Below are positions 46,301-51,855 of a stretch of 53,431 bases of DNA, piece by piece. The notes beneath the pieces are model-generated. The model was not told where the DNA came from, made no database searches, and saw only the letters and a program-made list of their open reading frames with translations. The first letter of the stretch is position 1. Every line of letters starts with the position of its first letter. Origin of the DNA: Lachnospiraceae bacterium (GTDB lineage: Bacteria; Bacillota; Clostridia; Lachnospirales; Lachnospiraceae); contig JAAVZU010000048.1 in NCBI GenBank assembly GCA_022791815.1, positions 1-53,431 on the forward strand, given 5' to 3'. A program made the translations under genes and the position numbers.

Positions 46301-47545
46301 TTATCGGACAAAATCGGATTTGACAAAGTAAGGGTTCACCGGGAAATGACACCGGAGGAAGTAAAAGACTTTGTAAAGCAGAGATTTGAAAACCAGCTAA
46401 AACAGGGCGGTATGAATGATATGTCACTTTATATGGACAGATTCCATGTCCTTTATGAACATGGGAAAATGGATCATTTACTGCCTACCACAAACCAGAA
46501 ACATATCATAGAAGATATACCTTTTACGGAATGGGAAAATCCCTATATTGATATGGCTAATGATAAGAAAAAATTAGATGAAAAAGAGAATGTTTCTCTA
46601 AAACAGGAAGAACCAAAGAAAAGGCAGGAGGCTGTTTTGGAGGAGCAGGAAGAAAAGAAAAAATTTGTTACCCTTACTGTTGCGGAGTGTGGAGAGTTTC
46701 ACGACTTTGGGGAATACCATGAGAATATCAAAAGTGTAGATAAAGCCATTGCAGCTTATAACCGGATACCGCCGGAGAGAATGAACGGATTACCAAGCAT
46801 AGGAATAAAAATACATACAGAAGGAACAGAAGATTATGAGGATATACAAATGGACATATTTTCATCAGGTATCATTGATTTAGAGATACTGGACTATGTA
46901 CCGGATATTACAGGCAATCCCAAGGCAATGGAGGTCATTGCAGAATTGGTGGAAAAGATACCGGAAGCAAAGGTATACGGTTCTTTAGAAAAATGGCAGT
47001 CTAAAGAGGAACAAAATACGGAAACAGGCAAAGAAGCAGATGAAGCAGTAAGATTAGCAGAAGAAATAGACAGGTTTTCCTATGAGTATGATACGGTTCA
47101 GTATAATGAGGTGGTAGAGGACAGGCAGGCACAGGTGGAAAACATTGCAAATGACATAAGAAGCGGGAACACAGAGTATCTGCAAGATTTTTTAAAGGCA
47201 GCCATATCAGAAGAAGTCAGGCTGGGCATTACGGACATTTTCGGTCAGGGTACGGAGATTGGGGACAGTGAAGCAGTACAGACAGCAAGACAGGCAAAAG
47301 AGCTGTCCGATAGGCTTGTAGAGTATAAACCCCTTGCCAAGATTGAGGAACTTGAGGAATCTAACTATAATATGATTGATAATGTTCTGAACAATGGTGC
47401 AGAGAAAAAAGAGGAACATTTAAAAGGCAGAATTTCCATAAAGAAAAAGCTGGCAGAGAAAAAGGCGGTGATAGAGAAAAGGGATAAACCAGATAAGACT
47501 TTGCTCGAAAAAGGTACAGATAAAAAAACACAAAGGGAAATGTAA
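43331..47545 (+). CDS. giant polyvalent protein: ArdC-N, zinc peptidase, YodL/LPD domains
   Basis: 1404 residues. Residues ~30-85 (FHYSFNNTMLIAMQKPDATL, VKKGEKGIRILAP) match the ArdC N-terminal ssDNA-binding antirestriction domain. A zincin metallopeptidase follows with HEMVHAKLH (H209, E210, H213). The central part (~320-810) has YodL/DUF4316-like repeats (LLNVRGMEHAELYNQL, FGIYQLKDNEETRDIQFM, LSVSDVVVLHQNG) and another large-polyvalent-protein type domain follows at ~1115-1220 (VTLTVAECGEFHDFGEYHEN). The end carries GRISIKKKLAEKK, the shared tail. ArdC-type proteins coat incoming single strands and block restriction. A terminator follows at once. Confidence 0.82.
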   Translation: MADVKTEKQKVQEITEKLEQGIKELFESEKYKSYLNTMSKFHYSFNNTMLIAMQKPDATLVAGYKAWQKNFERHVKKGEKGIRILAPSPYKIKEEQEKIDPITQELMLDKNGKPVMEEVEITIPSFRVVPVFDVSQTEGRELPDMEVNELSGSVEDYEIFMQALTGVSSVPISYEEIEGEAKGYFDREAHRIAIQEGMSESQTVKTAIHEMVHAKLHDREQSQEIGEIMAKDRNTKEVEAESIAYTVCQHFGIDTSDYSFGYIAGWSSGKDMKELKSSLDTIRRVASELITDIEGKLQELQKDRITEQEQNIVLLLSNTDYSEYSLLNVRGMEHAELYNQLSAMNDEDRSSIEAYLERKGAWVTPLADEETEEVKEYHIDYAYNIDTYEITDRKAMEEMEKKSLEPLKDTDVVIKISSEQGENYEIDKITNIPLEEVRELLNGITALDENMQNGNVQEYLKEKGVELTPIMSSRGLNKGGVQFYDFQLDMDKGEVTDSTRLSPIKQAENLINRMEHGITRFTGEERDFIVNYNYKFDDMEKTKALAEGITYQAEKKEHIMAEAQAEIDTLPDGLIGLSQMHEYGYVWEEMLPLTGERAKELFAQELVVYQLYKDGSETQIENMEEFQKQEGMFGVEKRDWNTYLEHQGIKQEKGTRIAEENNILQEEDFLQGKENRFGIYQLKDNEETRDIQFMNMDFLEGKGITAAKENYELVYIAPLEEDMSLEDIYTQFNIDRPTDFKGHSLSVSDVVVLHQNGENTSHYVDSFGYRELPEFIREEPDRENQVFFVNEKEWHNISDLDFNQNYFAIDDPYQDNDFRLLHLQNRIKDITPAGVHYDIYEEAAKALYKVEREMENLPFNKENNIDSYMVNGRSELEHILSARELQKQMDMDKVSYYVIEDLSTWAERGTEKSKLERFDSLPEAMEKFSEYQKKDAGDKEDSARATFGFRVNGMEFDVIHVRNKENCLSLDFTHSKAAQESRQFMEDLQVLSDKIGFDKVRVHREMTPEEVKDFVKQRFENQLKQGGMNDMSLYMDRFHVLYEHGKMDHLLPTTNQKHIIEDIPFTEWENPYIDMANDKKKLDEKENVSLKQEEPKKRQEAVLEEQEEKKKFVTLTVAECGEFHDFGEYHENIKSVDKAIAAYNRIPPERMNGLPSIGIKIHTEGTEDYEDIQMDIFSSGIIDLEILDYVPDITGNPKAMEVIAELVEKIPEAKVYGSLEKWQSKEEQNTETGKEADEAVRLAEEIDRFSYEYDTVQYNEVVEDRQAQVENIANDIRSGNTEYLQDFLKAAISEEVRLGITDIFGQGTEIGDSEAVQTARQAKELSDRLVEYKPLAKIEELEESNYNMIDNVLNNGAEKKEEHLKGRISIKKKLAEKKAVIEKRDKPDKTLLEKGTDKKTQREM

Positions 47546-47552
47546 TGTGAAA

Positions 47553-47585
47553 GGGCAGTTATCCTTTTCAAGTAACTGCCCTTTT
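47553..47585 (+). terminator. terminator ending the giant-protein operon
   Basis: GGGCAGTTA (47553-47561) pairs with TAACTGCCC (47573-47581), 11-base loop, then TTTT. Located eight bases after the stop. Confidence 0.85.
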
Positions 47586-47625
47586 CCCTTTAATTAGGGA
47601 AATAAATGAAGAATGGGAACCTGAC

Positions 47626-48483
47626 TTATCCTGCAATTATTTGGCAGAGTCGCTCTAATGCTCCTGGACGGAATGTTTCAATAACTGCTTTTTCATGGCT
47701 TACCCCTGCTTCTTTTAATAGTACAAATAAGGTTAATCTTATTAAATCCTTTGAATCATTATCATACAGCCAATGTATGTATTCTAAAAATTCGCCCTTA
47801 GTTATCCCTATATCTATGGAATCTGATGAAATTTGATTTTGCTTCAACTGCATTTCTGCTTTGTCTAGTTTTGCTACTGTTTCTTTTAGGTTAAAATTGC
47901 TCCAATCCCTGCTCCATTTATCTGAAGCATATTCATTTTGTTCTGTTTTGCCATTTTGGGGATAAATATCAGATTTTCTTTCATTTTCTAAGATGATATA
48001 ATAGTTCTTTACAAGTGCTTGATATTCATATTCCATGTTGCCTCCGGAACTATTGAGTTCTTCCAAAGGGAGTTCTTTTAATTGGGGTGATATGTATATA
48101 ATAAAACTCTGTCCGCTGGAAAACCTCTTTGTAACAAAATACCTTATATCTGCAATGTCATTATTATTTTTATCAAACACCAGATATATTTTTAAAATAT
48201 CATCTGCATTAGGATTGTATGCTGGCAGAAGAAGCTGTATCATAGACACGTTATCCCTGTTGATAATATTTAATATAAAATTTTCTTTTTCATACGGATA
48301 GGAAGGTAGTTCATCGGCATATACCATGTTGAACAGATAATAGATGAAATTCCCGCCATTATTACGCAATTGTTGAAAAAAACGGTATCTTTCCTTTTTA
48401 CTTCCATGATATACCATACGTGGAATTAGTTTTTCAAAAAAATTAGAACGTAGATAGTTGTAAATAGTAGAATCCTGTTCCAT
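47626..48483 (-). CDS. unknown 285-residue protein, module copy 1
   Basis: Soluble protein without membrane segments; I recognise no family. It is a clear paralogue of the protein at 49705-50556: both start with an aromatic FFEKLIP/YFEKLLP segment followed by a basic stretch. Both have the middle pattern FIIYISPQL/YIIYVTPQM, a KWSRDWSNF/NWSKDWKHF motif, and end with D(I/V)GIT-x2-EF-x-EY-x2-WL and a conserved helix (GVSHEKA/GASHDKA). The start ATG lies at 48483 with GAGGTATTG-type purines upstream. Probably last gene of a minus-strand operon with the 93-residue, SymE-like and 52-residue genes. Its duplicated pairing with a small XRE gene suggests a regulated accessory or defence function. Confidence 0.75.
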   Translation of the reverse strand: MEQDSTIYNYLRSNFFEKLIPRMVYHGSKKERYRFFQQLRNNGGNFIYYLFNMVYADELPSYPYEKENFILNIINRDNVSMIQLLLPAYNPNADDILKIYLVFDKNNNDIADIRYFVTKRFSSGQSFIIYISPQLKELPLEELNSSGGNMEYEYQALVKNYYIILENERKSDIYPQNGKTEQNEYASDKWSRDWSNFNLKETVAKLDKAEMQLKQNQISSDSIDIGITKGEFLEYIHWLYDNDSKDLIRLTLFVLLKEAGVSHEKAVIETFRPGALERLCQIIAG

Positions 48484-48548
48484 ATTCTCAATACCTCTTT
48501 CTTTTGTGATTTATACATTACTTATTTTTACAACTGATAAACAAAGGA

Positions 48549-48830
48549 TTAAAAAATTTCCTTTAATTCGGATAGGAGTTTCATACCATCCTGAAATCCC
48601 TGACTGTAAGCAATTGTTCCGTATATGGAGTTACTATGGTTTGAGGTGTCAATTACTCTGTCAAGTAACGCCTTCTGACGGTCATTCAGATTTGTTTTCT
48701 TAAGCTTTTTATATGCCTTTCTTTCTGCTTTTACTGCTTCCTGATAATCGGTACTATTGTCTAATGCGGTTTCTAATACAGTAAACATTCTTTCATTAGC
48801 AAGTATTTCCAAAAGGCTGCTTTCCTTCAT
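48549..48830 (-). CDS. small unknown protein in the SymE operon
   Basis: 93 residues from the ATG at 48830; a longer frame exists upstream but overlaps the SymE-like gene in another frame. All-helical composition (YQEAVKAERKAYKKLKK, RQKALLDRVID, AYSQGFQDGMKLLSEL). The last phrase resembles small Clostridial proteins such as DUF6809, but the match is weak. Starts two bases after the SymE-like stop, so coupled to it. Confidence 0.6.
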   Translation of the reverse strand: MKESSLLEILANERMFTVLETALDNSTDYQEAVKAERKAYKKLKKTNLNDRQKALLDRVIDTSNHSNSIYGTIAYSQGFQDGMKLLSELKEIF

Positions 48831-48832
48831 TT

Positions 48833-49021
48833 TTATTCCCCATTTCCTTTGTTTTTGTCTTGTTTGGTGATAATAATTGTCCCATTTTTGCAATCTGCCT
48901 GAATTGTGCTTCCGATGGAAAACCCGATGTTTTCCAACCATTTTCCTTTTAGTTTTATTTCCGGTACAGGGGCATAATCTTTACCGCTTCCCTGATAGAC
49001 CTTTAACTGTCGTTTATCCAT
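48833..49021 (-). CDS. SymE-family toxin-like protein
   Basis: 62 residues; ATG at 49021 with TGGAGG upstream on the minus strand. The core PEIKLKGKWLENIGFSIGS followed by a strand ending GTIIIT matches the SymE toxin domain, an AbrB-like fold. SymE in E. coli is an SOS-induced toxin controlled by an antisense RNA; many relatives are simply encoded near mobile elements and their toxicity is untested. No antisense RNA promoter was evident here. The neighbours are a 52-residue gene before and a 93-residue gene after, tightly packed. Confidence 0.7.
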   Translation of the reverse strand: MDKRQLKVYQGSGKDYAPVPEIKLKGKWLENIGFSIGSTIQADCKNGTIIITKQDKNKGNGE

Positions 49022-49180
49022 TTAAACCTCCACTTGACGGCATTCCAATTCAAAAATAATTCCATTTTGCAGTAACACCGTAAACAGATTTTCTTTATCG
49101 TTAGTTTCAATGTCACGAATCTTTATATCTGCATCATTAAGTAAATCAAAAACCTGATCTTTAAAGTAATTTAATTCCAT
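49022..49180 (-). CDS. 52-residue protein upstream of the SymE-like gene
   Basis: Read on the minus strand from the ATG at 49180, which has GGGAAGGAG just upstream. The product begins MELNYFKDQVFDLLNDADIK and continues with a strand-rich second half ending ELECRQVEV. Acidic, no membrane segment, no family recognised. Its stop abuts the SymE-like start (no gap), so it is the first gene of that operon and could be its partner or regulator. Confidence 0.55.
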   Translation of the reverse strand: MELNYFKDQVFDLLNDADIKIRDIETNDKENLFTVLLQNGIIFELECRQVEV

Positions 49181-49313
49181 TTCTTCTCCTTCCCAGAACA
49201 CAAGTTTCTATAATTAGTATTCTAATACATGTGACAGATTACAAGAATACTATAACAAGTGTAAAATAAAAAAGCAAGAAAAAATATGTCTTATTTATCG
49301 ACAGGAGGCGACA
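49181..49313. promoter_or_regulatory. divergent promoter region, module copy 1
   Basis: Between the minus-strand operon and the XRE gene. Contains ATTAGTATTCTAATACAT (49213-49230), related to operator-like sites in module copy 2, followed by sequence (around ATACTATAACAAGTGTAAAA) that is nearly repeated at 50705-50730. Likely bound by the XRE proteins. Confidence 0.55.
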
Positions 49314-49553
49314 ATGGAAGAAGATTATGGACATTTGGAAATTCGGTTAAGGGAACTATTAGAAGAAAAAGGCTTGAACAGATACCAGTTGTCACTTAAG
49401 GCAGCTATGAATTGGAAGCAGGTGGATCATTATTGCAATAATGATATTACAAGACTGGATACGTTTGTTTTGTGTAAGTTATGTACGGTTTTAGGATGCA
49501 GAATACAGGATTTAATTGTTTTTGTTCCGGCTGATAAAAAGGAGGACAGTTAA
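49314..49553 (+). CDS. small XRE-type repressor, module copy 1
   Basis: 79 residues, Cro/CI helix-turn-helix (YQLSLKAAMNWKQVDHYCNN, then DTFVLCKLCTVLGCRIQDL). Paralogue of the protein at 50937-51170 with which it shares most residues, including the odd MNWKQ-D-YCNN recognition part. ATG at 49314 after ACAGGAGG. Transcribed away from the SymE/285-residue operon, so probably its repressor. Confidence 0.8.
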   Translation: MEEDYGHLEIRLRELLEEKGLNRYQLSLKAAMNWKQVDHYCNNDITRLDTFVLCKLCTVLGCRIQDLIVFVPADKKEDS

Positions 49554-49653
49554 TCTATAAAGTAAAAGCCATTAAAAGGACAAAGAAGTAATAGAATCCA
49601 TTTTTAAAGTTGTTGAAAATAAAGGGTTATTCCGAAAACAGTATGATAAAGAT

Positions 49654-49699
49654 AAAACAGTAGTCTGTAAGGCAAGAGGAGCTTAGACTACTGTTTTTA
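49654..49699. terminator. bidirectional terminator between the two modules
   Basis: AAAACAGTAGTCT (49654-49666) pairs perfectly over 13 bp with AGACTACTGTTTT (49685-49697); T-run on both sides. It can end both the XRE gene and the converging 283-residue gene. Confidence 0.85.
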
Positions 49700-49704
49700 A
49701 TGAT

Positions 49705-50556
49705 TTAATTTTCCTTAAGTATTTCACATAATTGTTTCAGAACTTCGGAGTTATCAGAGCCAATCATTGCTTTATCATGGGAAGCACCTGCGTTTCTCAA
49801 AGTTATATACAGTAATTCCTTAAGGTATTGTATCGGATTATTGTTAGAAAGCCATTCAAAGTATTCAAAAAATTCTTCCTGTGTGATTCCGACATCAAGT
49901 ATATTGGGCTTTTTGCCACTTTCTTTTAATTCTTTTGCCATTTTGTTAATATTATCAGTTATTATATTCCAATCAAAATGCTTCCAGTCTTTACTCCAAT
50001 TTTCAGTGTTCTTTTGGTCAGAATGATTTTCTGTTTTTTCATAAGCCTTTATATCTGAGGAAATTATTTCATGAAAATATGTGATGAGTTCCTGGTATTC
50101 AGATTCCATATCGTCATTTTGTGTATGAAGTTGTCCCATAATATACAGCTCCATTTGGGGAGTAACATATATGATATATTTTTCCCCGGTGGGAAGGCGT
50201 TTTATAAGAAAATATTTTTCTATAAAGATATCATCATTATATTCGTAAAACAGCAGGTATGCCCTTAATATACTATCAATATCAGCTTTTTGTGGTGGAA
50301 GGATAATTTTTAACACATGTATATCCTCCATTTCCATAACGTTGACATGAAACTTATATTCTGTATCTGAAACAGAAAGATTTGCTTTTTGATAAAAGGA
50401 ATTAAAGGAAGCGTTTATATAATCTTCTTTTCCGTATCTCAATTCATTTAAAGCACACCGCTGTTTTAAAACATTTCCCGAATATATTTTTTGTGGAAGC
50501 AGTTTTTCAAAATAATAAAAAAATATATAGTCATCAATAGTAATTTTTTGTTTCAT
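49705..50556 (-). CDS. unknown 283-residue protein, module copy 2
   Basis: Paralogue of the 285-residue protein at 47626-48483 (see there for shared motifs); roughly one third of residues look identical, so the duplication is old or the copies were acquired separately. Acidic, soluble, aromatic-rich N-terminus (YIFFYYFEKLLPQ). Starts at 50556 on the minus strand, GGGAGTATAAGA upstream. Unlike copy 1, no SymE-type genes precede it; instead the divergent intergenic region is long (380 bases). Function unknown. Confidence 0.75.
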   Translation of the reverse strand: MKQKITIDDYIFFYYFEKLLPQKIYSGNVLKQRCALNELRYGKEDYINASFNSFYQKANLSVSDTEYKFHVNVMEMEDIHVLKIILPPQKADIDSILRAYLLFYEYNDDIFIEKYFLIKRLPTGEKYIIYVTPQMELYIMGQLHTQNDDMESEYQELITYFHEIISSDIKAYEKTENHSDQKNTENWSKDWKHFDWNIITDNINKMAKELKESGKKPNILDVGITQEEFFEYFEWLSNNNPIQYLKELLYITLRNAGASHDKAMIGSDNSEVLKQLCEILKEN

Positions 50557-50936
50557 TCTTATACTCCCTTTCGTTGGTGAATTTTTATGCTGTCAATTGT
50601 CAGCTTTTAGAATTATTAGATGTGATAAAATGTCCAATCCTATAATCATTTCCCTGAAGAACGTAAGTTTATGTAACTAGTATTATAATACTAGTTACAT
50701 ATTATAAAAATACTATAACAAGTATAAAATGAAAATGCAAGAAAAAATTAGTTTTACAGGAGCAATAAGTTAATAAATATAAGACACATAAATTATCTTT
50801 TGTAAGAGAAAAAAATAACTAATCATAAAAACAAATGTTTCTGTGATTAGTATTAGAATATATGTATAGGGTTACAAAAAGTCTGTAATAAATATAGAAT
50901 GGTTGGATAAAAAAACAATAAATCAGAGGTGAAAAA
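50557..50936. promoter_or_regulatory. divergent promoter region, module copy 2, with a 30-bp perfect palindrome
   Basis: No gene. Bases 50671-50700 form a perfect palindrome of 30 bp (half site ATGTAACTAGTATTA). A related site ATTAGTATTAGAATATAT lies at 50846-50863, 74 bases before the XRE start. Sequence after the palindrome (ATACTATAACAAGTATAAAA) repeats that of module copy 1. The length suggests that genes like the SymE set were lost between. Confidence 0.65.
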
Positions 50937-51170
50937 GTGGAAGAAGATTATGGTCGTTTAGAGATAAAATTGAATGAATTGATAAAGGAAAAAGGAATAA
51001 GCAAAAACAAACTCTCCTATAAGGCGGAAATGAATTGGAAACAGATAGACAATTACTGTAACAATAACATTACCCGATTGGATACATATGTTTTATGCAA
51101 ACTTTGTACAGTGCTGGAGTGTGAAATACAGGATTTGCTGGTATTCCATCCTTCAGAAAAGAAGCAGTAA
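50937..51170 (+). CDS. small XRE-type repressor, module copy 2
   Basis: 77 residues, starting GTG at 50937 by alignment with copy 1 (both begin MEEDYG and both follow a GAGGTGA/GGAGGCGA purine stretch). Helix-turn-helix KNKLSYKAEMNWKQIDNYCN, then DTYVLCKLCTVLECEIQDLL. Likely binds the palindrome in the divergent region and represses itself and the 283-residue gene. Confidence 0.78.
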   Translation: MEEDYGRLEIKLNELIKEKGISKNKLSYKAEMNWKQIDNYCNNNITRLDTYVLCKLCTVLECEIQDLLVFHPSEKKQ

Positions 51171-51226
51171 TTTGTAATATTTTAAGGAATATGAAGGAAA
51201 CTTTGCTAGTATTCTTTGACAAAATG

Positions 51227-51235
51227 TGATACAAT
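51227..51235 (+). promoter_or_regulatory. extended -10 promoter of the toxin gene
   Basis: TGATACAAT, an extended -10, with no good -35 at 17 bases. Predicted start near 51242 gives a ~65-base leader that can fold (see toxin). Confidence 0.55.
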
Positions 51236-51306
51236 GGCAGTAGTCAGATTAGAGCAAGTGGGGATAGTCTGCGGTTGTCCTTTCTGGAAACGGAAAGGAG
51301 GTCTGT

Positions 51307-51390
51307 ATGAATACATTAGAAGTACTTACACTTTTATTGGTTGTGTTTGCAGCCTTAACATATATAGATTCTAGAAACAACCGCAAATAA
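51307..51390 (+). CDS. type I toxin: 27-residue holin-like membrane peptide
   Basis: ATG at 51307 with AAAGGAGG at 51294-51301 encodes a peptide of one hydrophobic helix (EVLTLLLVVFAALTYI) and a short basic tail (DSRNNRK), the form of Hol_Tox/TxpA-type toxins that damage the membrane. The ribosome site is masked by a stem (TCCTTTC 51278-51284 with GAAAGGA 51293-51299). Leader bases 51260-51267 and 51270-51278 are complementary to 51400-51407 and 51377-51385, so mRNA ends can pair and hold translation off. An antisense RNA is encoded opposite the 3' end. This set is characteristic of type I toxin-antitoxin loci. Confidence 0.78.
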   Translation: MNTLEVLTLLLVVFAALTYIDSRNNRK

Positions 51391-51393
51391 CGG

Positions 51394-51507
51394 AAAAAGC
51401 TATCCTCTACTGCCAATAGGGGATAGCTCGTGATCCGTTTGTTTTTTAAATAGATTACTTGTTTCCGATTGTGCAACCGTTGGACGTACCAAAATCCTTC
51501 GGTTTCT
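51394..51507 (-). ncRNA. candidate antisense antitoxin RNA
   Basis: Predicted ~114-nt minus-strand RNA. Its promoter (51514-51542) is strong. It ends with a hairpin (51398-51407 with 51419-51428) followed on the minus strand by TTTTT (51398-51394). It is complementary to the toxin mRNA's 3' region, as RatA-type antitoxins are. Ends are predicted, not observed. Confidence 0.65.
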
Positions 51508-51513
51508 GATTTG

Positions 51514-51542
51514 ATTATAAACCATTTTTGCATATTTTGCAA
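51514..51542 (-). promoter_or_regulatory. promoter of the antitoxin RNA
   Basis: On the minus strand: TTGCAA (51542-51537), exactly 17 bases, TATAAT (51519-51514). The best promoter match seen in this part of the window. Confidence 0.75.
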
Positions 51543-51552
51543 GAGGTTTAGG

Positions 51553-51586
51553 AAATAAGGGTGTTTTGACACTCTTATTTTTTTGA
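51553..51586. terminator. terminator right of the toxin-antitoxin locus
   Basis: AATAAGGGTGT pairs with ACACTCTTATT around a TTTG loop, one G-U, followed by seven T on the plus strand. Ends toxin-strand read-through. Confidence 0.75.
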
Positions 51587-51671
51587 ATATTTTAATACTT
51601 TATTCGGTTATTGTAAATATTTTTTTTACAAAGTAGGTATAAAGAATTTCTATGGATTTTAGCAGAAGTAG

Positions 51672-51819
51672 GCATTGTGGGAATGTGTATAACTGTCCGT
51701 TTTATGGAATTGTGGGCAACATTGTTTGCAAGATGTGGGAAAGGTGTTTTTCATTTTCCACATCTTGTGAATGGTGTTGTCCATGATGAAATGGTCAGTT
51801 ATGCACATTTCCATGATGC
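51672..51819 (+). ncRNA. 148-nt very long hairpin, candidate structured RNA
   Basis: Two arms, 51672-51742 and 51754-51819, fold with an 11-base terminal loop and one asymmetric internal loop (51706-51713 / 51783-51785). Of 63 aligned positions, 49 are Watson-Crick, 13 are G-U on the plus strand, and one is a mismatch (51696/51795). No A-C pair occurs within the stems. This bias says that a plus-strand RNA is what is conserved. It lies just past the relaxase gene's 3' end, so such an RNA would run toward the relaxase mRNA. No clear promoter seen. Confidence 0.5.
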
Positions 51820-51855
51820 GTTATATTTATTATATAAAGATTTGTTTTTCTATTA

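Noticed and set aside
51213-51235. TTGACA at 51215-51220 as the toxin promoter -35, and the TTTGACAAAATGT there as an eighth dyad copy
   Set aside because: TTGACA is only about nine bases from TACAAT, too close for a -35; the resemblance to the dyad covers one partial arm only.
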